Origin: Gemmatimonadetes bacterium bin94
Lineage (GTDB): Bacteria > Gemmatimonadota > Gemmatimonadetes > Longimicrobiales > Gaopeijiaceae
DNA: 64,000 bases
Reading direction: 5' to 3'
Assembly (NCBI GenBank): GCA_002238865.1
Contig: MPNE01000008.1
Coordinates: 1-64,000 of the forward strand
Shown here: piece by piece, positions 38,501-47,284 of the stretch
How the letters are laid out: each line of letters opens with the position of its first letter
Numbering within the stretch: the first letter of the stretch is position 1
The notes under the pieces: generated by a model
Seen by the model: the letters and a program-made list of their open reading frames with translations, nothing else
Told to the model about the DNA's origin: nothing
Databases searched by the model: none
Program-made: the position numbers and the translations under genes

Positions 38501-39006
38501 AGGCACCGGTGCGTCTCACCGTGCTGGAGCCCGCCGCCGCCGATCTGCGCTACCGGGGCTTTTCCAGGGAATTCCTCAAGGGCGGGCGCTACGGCCCCCC
38601 CTGGTTCGACTATGGATCGGTGTCGGACCAGCCGCGATGGCGTCCTCTTGCAGGGAGCTTCACCCGGTATGGCGACGTGCTCGCACTTGTCGAAGAGGCC
38701 GACGACCTCTACCCGATCATGGCCCCCGGCGACGAACTCGCGCTCCGTTTCGACGCCACCCGGCTCCCCCGGCCCCCCGAGGGATGGACGCGCGACTTCC
38801 TGATTTATACGGAGGGTTGGTTGAAGGACGCCGATCTCAATACCGCGACCGGGTGGAAGGTCGATCCCCTCCCCTTCCACGCAATGACCCGATACCCGTA
38901 CGACTCCGCCGAAGCGTACCCCCATGCTGAAGTCGTGGATGCCTGGCACACCCGCGAGCCCCTGCCGGCCCCGAAACTCGGCGGGGAGGGTGCGACGAAG
39001 AGGTAG
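35533..39006 (+). CDS. TPR plus CRTAC1-type FG-GAP/UnbV lipoprotein
   Basis: A 1157-residue lipoprotein (lipobox GLTAC, Cys19). N-terminal TPRs (about 30-260) include AGFANLGLTYLRMGRLGDAE. The middle is a FG-GAP/VCBS propeller (about 280-640) with many acidic loops (VADFDGDGDHDIYAGG, FADYDNDGALDLYLA, FLDFDNDGWLDIALA), followed by an ASPIC/UnbV domain (about 640-710: LGAKVEVRAG, VRVRWPNG). The remaining 440 residues form an extra domain with many Trp/Tyr that I do not recognise. It begins 19 bp after the previous gene. With the cytochrome and the shorter CRTAC1 protein it forms a likely envelope complex (inference). Confidence 0.9.
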   Translation: MTLLKSTAIALAAAGLTACQDVPPDAAELLTIRTVGLAHLEENRLDEAAAEFGRLVQMAPRESAGFANLGLTYLRMGRLGDAETAVRQALDLDPDDPDVRLILANILLAAERVGDARTELERSLSADAGHARTLYALASLDADSTGTAAIARRVSTLGILAGLQPGNVAARVEHVQSLLVAGSTDPAAAGLEALRQLVPTFPVEGQDLFAAALQAARGGDAAQSLAAVLPFHNVMRTTPGYQRGLRELRGPGGVLTGFPVVTFSEMIGAGERDAETVLAALRFTDVTEDAGIPPAGALASGDGFAVADFDGDGDHDIYAGGRLLRNDLAGFADVTEDAGLAGPVSDAAAFADYDNDGALDLYLARGADGALFRGRGDGSFTEVTASLGVALPAGVPLFLDYDHDGDLDLALAAPTSGGMLRNNLDGTFVDVTELAGTGSPAAFGGSAAFGDFDDDDDLDFVVADPGGALRLYDNERGGRLAERATERGLAARGQGVVSVGDYNNDGLLDLLTAPSGGTGVTLWLNQGGGSFAADERPDALLAGAARFAVHDGIFLDFDNDGWLDIALAGESSPGEGTVRLYHNAAAGRFDDVSHMLPPVPPLRRIAAADFGADGDLDLFASTSDGSVRLLRNDGGNGNRYLKMQLVGLSIGSGKNNHFGLGAKVEVRAGALHRTLVVTGPEVHIGLGQRPGADVVRVRWPNGVPQNILYSGANQSIVEEQILKGSCPTLFAWNGERFEFVTDVMWKSALGMPVGLMARGDASYAPPAASREYLRIPGDALRERDGSYELRITDELWEIFYVDEVDLVVVDHPDSVDVFVDERFVPPGPDFRLELHQVSDHRRPRSAIDHAGRDALPALSALDDVYVGGFEPLRYQGMSEMHDLVLDLGDFAPDQPVRLFLRGWIFPTDASINVALSQSRALATVAPSLQVIGEGGEWETVVPQLSFPSGKNKTIVQELTGLFPTADHRVRIRTNMNIYWDEAFFSVGAAEAPVRLTVLEPAAADLRYRGFSREFLKGGRYGPPWFDYGSVSDQPRWRPLAGSFTRYGDVLALVEEADDLYPIMAPGDELALRFDATRLPRPPEGWTRDFLIYTEGWLKDADLNTATGWKVDPLPFHAMTRYPYDSAEAYPHAEVVDAWHTREPLPAPKLGGEGATKR

Positions 39007-39203
39007 CCTCGTCGGGACGGCGTCGGCACCTGCGTACTTCGGCGTCGTCCCCCGAATCGTCACGCACTGACCGGCCTTGCCGGGAAACTGCGCCGGCCCC
39101 ATGCTAACCGTGCCCGCCGCAGGCACATCTCGAGCGAGCTCAGCGAAGTCGGAGAACCGCCGTGTACGGGATAGCCTACGCGATCCGGCCGAAGGAGTTC
39201 GAC

Positions 39204-42200
39204 ATGCGAAGGAAATATAGGCCCGAAGTGCTTCTGGCGGCGGCCTTGGCCCTTGCGACCGCGCACTGCCAACCCGCCCCCGATGCACCCGCCGGCACCG
39301 CCGGGAACACCTCGGCCCCGAGCCCGCTCGTCGTCGACGGAGCGCTCCTTTCCGGCCTGTCCTGGCGTGAAATCGGCCCCGCCATGTTCGCGGGACGGGT
39401 CGCGGACGTCGCGGGCGTGCCCGGGAACCGGAACATTCTGTACGTCGGCGCCGCGACATCGGGGCTGTTCAAGTCCACAAACGGCGGAATCACATTCGAT
39501 CCGGTCTTCGAGGACGGCGGCACCCTGTCCATCGGTGCGATCGCACTACACCCGGAGAATCCGGAAGTGGTCTACGCGGGGACCGGGGAGGGCGCCGTCC
39601 GCAACAGCATCTCCATCGGCGACGGCATCTACAGGACCAGCGACGGCGGCGAGACGTGGACCCATCTCGGCCTGAGCGACACCGAGCGCTTCTCCCGCAT
39701 CGTCATCGATCCCGGGAACCCCGAGATCGTCTTCGCGGCGGCGATGGGCCACGCATGGGGACCTAACGAGGAGCGCGGCCTCTTTCGCAGCACCGACAGG
39801 GGCGATAGCTGGACGCGTGTCCTCTACATCAACGAAACGACGGGCGCCAGCGACGTGGCGGTCGATCCGTTCGATCCGGACATCGTCTACGCCGGGATGT
39901 ACGACTACCTGCGCCGGCCATGGCACTTTCGCAGCGGGGGCCCGGGCAGCGGCCTCTTCAGGTCGACCGACGGCGGTGACAGCTGGACGCGCCTCACGGA
40001 TCCCGCTCTGGGCAACGGGCTCCCCGGTGCCGGGCTGGTGGGCCGGGTGGGGGTCAGCGTGCACGCCGCGGATCCGAATCGCGTCTACGCGCTGATCGAG
40101 TCCCAGGAGGACGGGCAACTGTGGCGCTCGGACGACAGGGGGCTGACGTGGCAGATGGTCAACGCCGACCGCCGCCTCAACAACCGGCCCTTCTACTACA
40201 CGCAGGTGCGCGCCGACCCGGTGGACCCCGACCGCGTCTACACGCTGGCGGGCTCGTTCAGCGTCTCGACCGACGGGGGAATTACCTTCGGCGGCCACGG
40301 CGGCAGCATGTTCGGCGATCACCACGCGCTGTGGATCGATCCCACGGACCCGGCGCGGCTCCTCTCGGGCACGGACGGCGGTTTCTGGATCTCCAACGAC
40401 TACGGGTCGAACTGGGACTTCCTGAACAACATGTCCATGGGCCAGGCGTACCATGTGGGACTGGACATGGCCGAGCCGTACAACGTTCTGGGAGGCTTTC
40501 AGGACCACGAGATCTGGCGCGGACCGAACGAGAAGTGGAACCGTGTGGGCGTGCGCGAGGGCGACTGGGTACGGCTGCGCTACATGGCCGACGGCATGTA
40601 CACGATCGCCGATCCGCGCGATCCGGAGATCATCTACTACAACGGTCACTTCGGAGACATCACGCGCATCGACATGCGCACCCGGGAGGAGCGTTACATC
40701 CAGCCCCATCCTCCTGGCCCGGCGGGCGGAGGCGCCGAACTGGAGGACTACCGCTTCAACTGGAACGCGCCGGTCCACATGTCGCCCACCGACCCCGACG
40801 TCGTGTACTTCGGAGGCAATGTCCTCTTCCGCACGCGGGACGGCGGCGAGACGTGGGACATCATCAGCCCCGACCTCACGACCGACGACCCGGAGAAGCA
40901 GCGGCTTTCCGGGGGCCCGATCACCCCCGACAACACCAGGGCGGAGTACCACAGCACGATCCTGTCCGTCTCCGAGAGCGCTCTCGACGCCGAGGTGATC
41001 TGGGTGGGGACCGACGACGGCAACGTCCAGGTCACCCGGGACGGAGGCGCCACCTGGACCAACGTGGCGCCGAACATCGAGGGTGCTCCGCCGCACTCGT
41101 GGGTGAGCGGTGTCCAGGCGTCCAGAGTCGAACCGGGAAGGGCGTACGTCGCGATCGACCAGCACCGGATGAACGACTTCGATTCGTACATCTTCACGAC
41201 CGATGATTTCGGCGTCACCTGGCGGCGCATCAGCGAGGGGCTCCACGGCTACGTGCACGTCGTCGACGAGGACCTCCGCTCGCCGAACCTTCTCTACGCG
41301 GGCACCGAGCTCGGTATCTTCGCCTCCTTCGACCGGGGCGATCACTGGATCGACCTGCGTCTGGGTCTACCGCCCGTGGCGGTGCGCGACCTGGAGCTGC
41401 ATCCCCGCGACAACGACCTCGTCCTCGGCACCCATTCCCGGGGATTTTACATTCTGGACGACGTGACCGCCCTTCAGCGACTCGCACAGGCCGAAGCAGA
41501 CGGCAACGGACTCGGCCCGCTCGAGCTCTTCGATCCGATGCCGGCCGTGCGCTACACGCGGGCCTCCGATGTGAGCTCACTCGGCAACCGGGTCTGGGTG
41601 GCTCCGAACCAGCCGTACGGAGCCCTGCTGACGTACTGGGTCGAGCCCGGTCCGGGTGCGGGGCAGCGGGTGCAGGTCGACATCGCCGATTCGGGCGGGC
41701 GGGCGGTGCGATCGCTGACGGGCCCGGCAGAGGCCGGGATCAACCGGGTCGTGTGGAACCTGGCGGAGCGCTCGTCGTGCGAGGCTGAGGGAGACGCTGG
41801 TGGCGCGGCCGCAGTTGTTCGACGTGGACCCGGGGGTCGGGGAGGCGGAGGCACCTGGGTGCGCGCGATCCCCGGGACGTATACGGCGCGCCTCACCCTG
41901 GGCGACGAGACCAGCCAGCGACCGGTCGTTGTGCGCATGGACCCGCGCGTGCACGCGTCGGCGGGCGACATGGAGACGTGGTACCGCGCGGCCAGCACCA
42001 TCGAGCATGCCGAGTGCACGGTCCGCGTCGCGCTTGCCCGTCTGCGACCTCTGGACACCCGCCTGGAGCAGCTGGAGCAGACTTCCGAAGACCCATCGCT
42101 GCGAGCCGAGGCCGCCGCAGTGCGCCGCGAATTGCGGCCGGTGCTGTTGGGGTTCGCGGGCGACGTGCGGGATCCCGGGCACGTGAACCTCGGGGGGCGG

Positions 42201-42374
42201 CTGAACTGGTTCACGATTCAGGTCGGCAACTACAGCGGCCCTCCTACGGCCGCCCAGTCCGAGTGGATCGAGCGTTACGCCCACCAGGTCGAGGAGTACG
42301 CGGCGATGCTCGAGCCGATCCTGGAGGGGCCGGTGGCCGAGCTGCTGCGGAAGATCGGACCCGCCGGGCCGTGA
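39204..42374 (+). CDS. Sortilin/VPS10-like BNR propeller lipoprotein (large)
   Basis: A 1056-residue lipoprotein (lipobox ATAHC, Cys22). The start at 39204 has GAAGGAG seven bases upstream. The body consists of BNR/Asp-box repeats (SDGGETWTHLG, STDRGDSWTRVLY, STDGGDSWTRLTD, RDGGATWTNVAPN) of the VPS10/YCF48-like propeller type, with two propellers expected at this length. The C-terminal 250 residues are a beta-sandwich and a helical part. Such proteins are often annotated as glycosyl hydrolases on the Asp boxes alone, which is not evidence of catalysis. It has a paralogue at 60511 and may bind ligands at the surface. Confidence 0.87.
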   Translation: MRRKYRPEVLLAAALALATAHCQPAPDAPAGTAGNTSAPSPLVVDGALLSGLSWREIGPAMFAGRVADVAGVPGNRNILYVGAATSGLFKSTNGGITFDPVFEDGGTLSIGAIALHPENPEVVYAGTGEGAVRNSISIGDGIYRTSDGGETWTHLGLSDTERFSRIVIDPGNPEIVFAAAMGHAWGPNEERGLFRSTDRGDSWTRVLYINETTGASDVAVDPFDPDIVYAGMYDYLRRPWHFRSGGPGSGLFRSTDGGDSWTRLTDPALGNGLPGAGLVGRVGVSVHAADPNRVYALIESQEDGQLWRSDDRGLTWQMVNADRRLNNRPFYYTQVRADPVDPDRVYTLAGSFSVSTDGGITFGGHGGSMFGDHHALWIDPTDPARLLSGTDGGFWISNDYGSNWDFLNNMSMGQAYHVGLDMAEPYNVLGGFQDHEIWRGPNEKWNRVGVREGDWVRLRYMADGMYTIADPRDPEIIYYNGHFGDITRIDMRTREERYIQPHPPGPAGGGAELEDYRFNWNAPVHMSPTDPDVVYFGGNVLFRTRDGGETWDIISPDLTTDDPEKQRLSGGPITPDNTRAEYHSTILSVSESALDAEVIWVGTDDGNVQVTRDGGATWTNVAPNIEGAPPHSWVSGVQASRVEPGRAYVAIDQHRMNDFDSYIFTTDDFGVTWRRISEGLHGYVHVVDEDLRSPNLLYAGTELGIFASFDRGDHWIDLRLGLPPVAVRDLELHPRDNDLVLGTHSRGFYILDDVTALQRLAQAEADGNGLGPLELFDPMPAVRYTRASDVSSLGNRVWVAPNQPYGALLTYWVEPGPGAGQRVQVDIADSGGRAVRSLTGPAEAGINRVVWNLAERSSCEAEGDAGGAAAVVRRGPGGRGGGGTWVRAIPGTYTARLTLGDETSQRPVVVRMDPRVHASAGDMETWYRAASTIEHAECTVRVALARLRPLDTRLEQLEQTSEDPSLRAEAAAVRRELRPVLLGFAGDVRDPGHVNLGGRLNWFTIQVGNYSGPPTAAQSEWIERYAHQVEEYAAMLEPILEGPVAELLRKIGPAGP

Positions 42375-42425
42375 GGCGGGGTCCGGACGTGAGGCGCCGC
42401 ACAGGCGCGACGAGGGAGGACCAGG

Positions 42426-44870
42426 ATGTGCTCGATAGACCGGCGTGACTTCCTGAGGGCGGCGACCGGCGCGGGCCTGATCCCGCTCCCCTCCGTCCTC
42501 GAACGCCTTGCGGGAACGTCGGGCTCCACCCCCGGCGTGCCCACCGGGTTCGACGCTCCCCCGCTCCCGCCCTCCGACGACGACTACCCTCTCCAGGCGG
42601 TCCGCTTCGACCGGGTCAACATCCAGGACACGTTCTGGCGGCCCCGCATGGACGCCAACCGCGACGTCTCGCTGCGCTACTGCTTCGACAGGTTCGGGGA
42701 TGGCGGCTTCAGCCTCTCGAAGCTGATCGAGGCGGCGGCCTACATGCTCGAGGAGCGGCCGGACCCCGAACTCGAGGCGTACGTCGACCAGCGCATCGAC
42801 GGGTTGCTGGCGGGCCTGGAGGAGCGCATCGCGACACCGGAGCAGTCGGTCCGCGTCTCGGGCCACGTGCTGGAGGCGGCGACGGCATACGCCGCCGTAA
42901 CCGGCAAGTCGAGGCTCCTCGACGCCGTGGTGCGGGTGGCCGACCAGATGGACTCGGTCTACGGGCCCGGCAAGGCGACGTACATCTCGGGCCACGAGGG
43001 GCTGAAGATCGGTCTGGTCGCGCTCTACCGGGCCACCGGCGACGACCGCTACTGGAAGCTGGCCAGGTTTTTCGCCGACGAGCGGGGCAAGGACGACTAC
43101 CCTCGCGCCGGAGAGTACGCGCTGGACCGGACCTACGCCCAGGACCACAAGCCGGTCGTTGAGCAATTCGAGGCCGTCGGACACGCAGTGCGCGCGACCT
43201 TCCTCTACATCGCAATGACCGACGTGGCGGCGCTCTCCGGGGACGCGGCGTATGTGGAGGCGGTGCACCGCATCTGGGAGGACCAGACCCACCTCAAGAC
43301 GTACCTGACCGGAGGGATCGGCTCGACGCGGTTCCATGAGAAGTACGGCGACCCATCCGAGCTGCCGAATCTGAGCGCCTGGAACGAGACGTGCGCGGCG
43401 TACGGCAGCGCGGTCTGGTGCCATCGGCTGGCCCTTCTCGACCGGGACGCGCGCTACGTGGACGTGATGGAGCGCGTGCTCTACAATGCCCTGCTCGTGG
43501 GCGTATCTCTCCGGGGGGACCGGTTTTTCTACCAGAACCCGCTCAAGTCTTTCGGGGACTACTCCCGCTTCGAATGGATCAACGTGCCGTGTTGTCCGCC
43601 GAATGTGGTTCGCATGGTCGCGTCCATCGGCAGCTACCTGTACGCGACCGATCCGTCGGGTGCCCTGTATGTGAATCTTTTCACAAGCAGTGACGCCCGC
43701 GTCGAGGTCGCCGGCGTCCCCGCACGTCTGCGCCAGGAGACGCGCTACCCCTGGGAGGGGCGTGTCCGTCTCGTGGTCGAGCCGGAGCGCGAGGTCGCGT
43801 TCCCGTTGTACGTGCGGATTCCGGGGTGGGCGCGCGGCGAGGTCATGCCGGGAGGGCTGTACCGCTTCGCGGACGAGGACCCGGAGCCACCGACCCTGCA
43901 GGTGGGCGGCCGCGCAGTACCACTTGACATGGTGCGTGGGTACGCTCGGATCGAGCGCACGTGGCGCCCCGGGGACGTGGTCGAGTTGGACCTCCCGATG
44001 CCGGTCCAGAGAGTGCTGGCCCACCGGGCGGTGGAGGACGACCGCGGGCGGGTCGCGCTCCAGCGAGGGCCGCTGGTCTACTGCGCCGAGTGGCCGGACA
44101 ACGGCGGGCGCGCGCTCAACATCGTCGTGCCGGACGGCGCGTCCTTCGAGTCCGGGTTCCGGCCCGACCTGCTGGAGGGAGTGCAGGTGATCCGGGGTGA
44201 TGTGGAGGCAATCCGGGAAGACAGCCGCGGCGAGAGCGCCCCCACCGCCCCACACCGGCTCACCGCGATTCCGTACTTCGCCTGGGCCAATCGCGGCATG
44301 GGCGAGATGGCGGTGTGGATGGCGCGGGAGCCCGGCAAGGCATGGCTCCCGCCCGAGCCACCGCCCCCGATCACCGCCGTGCGCACATCGGGCGGCGTCG
44401 AGAAGAGCTGGACGGGATACAACGACCAGAACGACGACCTCGCCGCGATCCACGACGGACGCGAGCCGCTCAACTCCGCCGACCAGTCGCACCGCTTCTT
44501 CCGCATGAGGCCGCCGGTGGGCGAACGGGCATGGCTGGAGTACGAGTTCGAAGGCCCCACACGAGTGTCTTCCTCGCGCGTCTACTTCTTCGCCGACAAG
44601 CGCTTCTGCAACCTGCCCGAGTCGGGGCGGCTGCTCTACCGCGACGGTGAGGAGTGGAGACCCGTGGACACCGGCGGGGCTTTCACCGTCGAGCAGGACG
44701 CCTGGAGCACCGTGGAATTCGAGCCGGTCGTCACCCGCGCGCTCAGGCTCGAGGTCGAACCCCGGACCGTCTTGTACGAGGCCGGACAGATCGGGCCTCC
44801 GGCGGCCATGTTCATCGACGAAGACGTCCAGTGGCGGGAGTTCGGAGTCATCGAGTGGCAGACAGGCTGA
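42426..44870 (+). CDS. Tat-exported glycoside hydrolase family 127 enzyme with C-terminal accessory domain
   Basis: An 814-residue GH127 (DUF1680) enzyme, probably a beta-L-arabinofuranosidase. A Tat signal (DRRDFLRAATGAG) opens it. Catalytic and zinc residues of the HypBA1 type are visible: NETC near 319-322 and the Cys pair of CCPPN at about 389-390, one Cys being the nucleophile. The (alpha/alpha)6 barrel spans about 60-450, with two beta-sandwiches after it. The last 150 residues (about 665-814) look like an extra F5/8-type carbohydrate-binding domain (WLEYEFEGPTRVSSSRVYFF). A paralogue follows after 11 bp. Confidence 0.92.
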   Translation: MCSIDRRDFLRAATGAGLIPLPSVLERLAGTSGSTPGVPTGFDAPPLPPSDDDYPLQAVRFDRVNIQDTFWRPRMDANRDVSLRYCFDRFGDGGFSLSKLIEAAAYMLEERPDPELEAYVDQRIDGLLAGLEERIATPEQSVRVSGHVLEAATAYAAVTGKSRLLDAVVRVADQMDSVYGPGKATYISGHEGLKIGLVALYRATGDDRYWKLARFFADERGKDDYPRAGEYALDRTYAQDHKPVVEQFEAVGHAVRATFLYIAMTDVAALSGDAAYVEAVHRIWEDQTHLKTYLTGGIGSTRFHEKYGDPSELPNLSAWNETCAAYGSAVWCHRLALLDRDARYVDVMERVLYNALLVGVSLRGDRFFYQNPLKSFGDYSRFEWINVPCCPPNVVRMVASIGSYLYATDPSGALYVNLFTSSDARVEVAGVPARLRQETRYPWEGRVRLVVEPEREVAFPLYVRIPGWARGEVMPGGLYRFADEDPEPPTLQVGGRAVPLDMVRGYARIERTWRPGDVVELDLPMPVQRVLAHRAVEDDRGRVALQRGPLVYCAEWPDNGGRALNIVVPDGASFESGFRPDLLEGVQVIRGDVEAIREDSRGESAPTAPHRLTAIPYFAWANRGMGEMAVWMAREPGKAWLPPEPPPPITAVRTSGGVEKSWTGYNDQNDDLAAIHDGREPLNSADQSHRFFRMRPPVGERAWLEYEFEGPTRVSSSRVYFFADKRFCNLPESGRLLYRDGEEWRPVDTGGAFTVEQDAWSTVEFEPVVTRALRLEVEPRTVLYEAGQIGPPAAMFIDEDVQWREFGVIEWQTG

Positions 44871-44881
44871 AAGGAACGGAC

Positions 44882-47236
44882 ATGAGCGGGCACATCCCTC
44901 GCCGACAGTTCCTCCGGACCGCTCCCGCGGCGGGTGCGTTGGCGTACGTCGCGCCGGGTCGCGCCCGTGCACCCGAGAGGGCCGCCGCGTTCAACGATCC
45001 CCCGCCGGATGTCGAACTGTGGAGGTCGAAGCGCCCGCCCGCGGAGGACTATCCGATACGCCCCAAGCGCCATTCCGAGGTCACGCTGGCCGACGATTTC
45101 TGGTGGCCCCGGGTCCAAATGAACGCGGAGGTCACGATTCCCTTCGAGGTCCAGAAGCTGGAGGGTTCGGCGCGGCGCACGCGGGGCGGCGTCCTCGAGG
45201 CTGCGATGTTGTCGCTCGAGATCCGTCCCGATCCGCGGCTGCAAGGATGGGTGGAGCGGAGGGTCGGGGAGATGGCCAGCGGGGAGGCGCCGGCCAGCAA
45301 CCGCGATTTCGGAATCGCGGCCACATGGTACCGCACGACGGGCCGGCGGGATCTCCTGGACAGGGCGATTCGATCGGCGGAATTGCTCTACGACGACTTC
45401 GAGGCCAACGATCCCCCGTTTTCCGGCGGAGAGCGGGACTCCCTCAACTGCTCCCGGCTCTACCGGGTCACCGGGGACCCGAGGCACCTCGATCTGGCCA
45501 GGCACTATCTGGACATCCGGGGCCGGGAAGATTCCGTGGGCCGGAGCCGCCACAACCAGTCCTACCGGCACGTCCTGGAGCAGACCGAGGCCGTGGGCCA
45601 CGCGGTCAACTGCGTGACTCTCATGGTCTCGATGGCCGACGTGGGCATCCTGACGGGCATGGACGAATACCTACAGGCTGCACAGCGCATGTGGCACGAC
45701 GCCGTGAGCCGAAAGATGTACATCACGGGCGGTGTCGGGACGACCGGCAACGAAGGCTTCGGCGAGCCCCATTCCCTGCCGAACATCGACGCCTACTCGG
45801 AGACCTGTGCGGTGCTGATGCTGATGACCCTGAGCCACAATCTCTTCATGGCGACGGGAGATGGCCGCTACCTCGACGTCATGGAACGCGGCATGTACAA
45901 CAATGCCACCTGCGGCGTCTCGGTCTCGGGGGACCACTACTTCTACGTGAATCGGCTGGCCAGCGCCGGAGACGGCCGCGATCTCCGTTGGCAACATGCG
46001 TCGCTTGAGTGCTGCCCGCCCAACATCGTGCGCTTCATGGCGCGCATGCCGGGCTACGTCTACGCACAGGACACCGACGGGGTGGTCTTCGTGAATCTCT
46101 ACGTTTCCAGCGAGGCCGGGTTCGAGGTGGACGGGGGCACTCTCGGCCTTTCGGTGGAGAGCGAGGTGCCGTGGGGAGGAAGGTCGGCGATCACTGTGTC
46201 GGCAGAAGGGGGCGTGGAGGGCACCATCAAGCTGCGTATCCCCGGGTGGGCCCGGAACATGCCGACCCCGGAAGGGCTGTATACGTACATGGACCGGCTT
46301 GAGAGCCGGGCGACGGTCTCCGTGAACGGCGATGCCGTGGACGCTGAGCCCGACCGCATGGGCTATGTGTCCCTTCCCCGGCTGTGGCAGGACGGAGACG
46401 TGATCGAGGTGGCGCTGCCCATGGCCGTCCGCAGGGTAGCCGCCGACCCGCGCGTCAGGGAAAACCAGAGCCGCTTCGCGGTCGAGCGCGGTCCGATCGT
46501 GTACTGCTGCGAGTGGCCGGAGGTCCAGGACGGAAATGTCCTGGAGTTGCTCTTCGACGATGACGAGGCAATGCAGCTTCGCTCCGACCCCGACCTTCTC
46601 GGCGGCCACCCGGTCATCGACACGCGGGCCCGGAGCCTCACGGACCCGTCGTCCCCGGCGATGCCCGTGACGCTGGTCCCATACCACCTGTGGGCCAACC
46701 GCGGGGCCGGAGAGATGTCCGTCTGGCTTGCCCGGGAGGAGCTCGCCGCAGGCGACACGGGTCCCGCTGGCGGTTTCGTATTCCATGTGAACCCGAACTA
46801 CGCGACCGACGGGTGGCGCTACCTCGAGGCTGCCCCGTTCGATCAGAGCGGGGGAGCGAAGTGGGGGTGCTTCCGGCGAGAGGTTCCGGGCGCACGCGGC
46901 ACCGCCGTTGGGACGGGCAGGCAGAATACGGCCGACATCCTGGCAGCGTGCGACGATCCCGGCTCGGCTGCGTATCTGTGCGCCAACTTCGTGCTCAACG
47001 GCATCGGGGGCTGGTTCCTGCCGTCGACGGACGAGTTGGTTCTCATGTACGAGAACCTCAGGGCGCACGACATCGGCAACTTCAGGGATACGGGCATCCC
47101 CGACAATTTCACCTACTGGGCCTCTTCCCAGCTGAGCGCCGACATGGCCGCCCACGTCGACCTCCCCGACTTGGGCCGGGTGCACGGCGACGACAAGGAC
47201 TTCCCCCGCAGGGTCAGGGCGATCAGGGCCTTCTGA
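44882..47236 (+). CDS. Tat-exported GH127 enzyme fused to a DUF1566 (Lcl-like) domain
   Basis: A 784-residue GH127 enzyme. The start at 44882 begins MSGHIPRRQFLRTAPAAG, a Tat signal; an upstream open part only shadows the preceding gene. SETC (about 306-309) and ESCCPPN (Cys377-378) are the GH127 catalytic/zinc residues. From GDTGPAGGFVFHV (about residue 624) to the end, the sequence is a DUF1566 domain: GWRYLEAAP, AKWGCF, GTGRQNTADILAAC, FVLNGIGGWFLPSTDEL and the final VRAIRAF. That domain is normally found in surface adhesin-like proteins, and I do not know of it on GH127. It may help surface attachment or glycan binding (inference). Confidence 0.9.
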   Translation: MSGHIPRRQFLRTAPAAGALAYVAPGRARAPERAAAFNDPPPDVELWRSKRPPAEDYPIRPKRHSEVTLADDFWWPRVQMNAEVTIPFEVQKLEGSARRTRGGVLEAAMLSLEIRPDPRLQGWVERRVGEMASGEAPASNRDFGIAATWYRTTGRRDLLDRAIRSAELLYDDFEANDPPFSGGERDSLNCSRLYRVTGDPRHLDLARHYLDIRGREDSVGRSRHNQSYRHVLEQTEAVGHAVNCVTLMVSMADVGILTGMDEYLQAAQRMWHDAVSRKMYITGGVGTTGNEGFGEPHSLPNIDAYSETCAVLMLMTLSHNLFMATGDGRYLDVMERGMYNNATCGVSVSGDHYFYVNRLASAGDGRDLRWQHASLECCPPNIVRFMARMPGYVYAQDTDGVVFVNLYVSSEAGFEVDGGTLGLSVESEVPWGGRSAITVSAEGGVEGTIKLRIPGWARNMPTPEGLYTYMDRLESRATVSVNGDAVDAEPDRMGYVSLPRLWQDGDVIEVALPMAVRRVAADPRVRENQSRFAVERGPIVYCCEWPEVQDGNVLELLFDDDEAMQLRSDPDLLGGHPVIDTRARSLTDPSSPAMPVTLVPYHLWANRGAGEMSVWLAREELAAGDTGPAGGFVFHVNPNYATDGWRYLEAAPFDQSGGAKWGCFRREVPGARGTAVGTGRQNTADILAACDDPGSAAYLCANFVLNGIGGWFLPSTDELVLMYENLRAHDIGNFRDTGIPDNFTYWASSQLSADMAAHVDLPDLGRVHGDDKDFPRRVRAIRAF

Positions 47237-47284
47237 GCAACCGCCGAGAGCGCCTCGGCGGCCAACTGGCGGCGCGCGACACAC

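Noticed and set aside
41577-44972. A 1131-codon minus-strand open frame across two plus-strand genes
   Set aside because: It mirrors the VPS10-like and GH127 genes, which have clear domains; its own translation is Arg/Val/His-rich with no family. It is a product of high GC codon bias.
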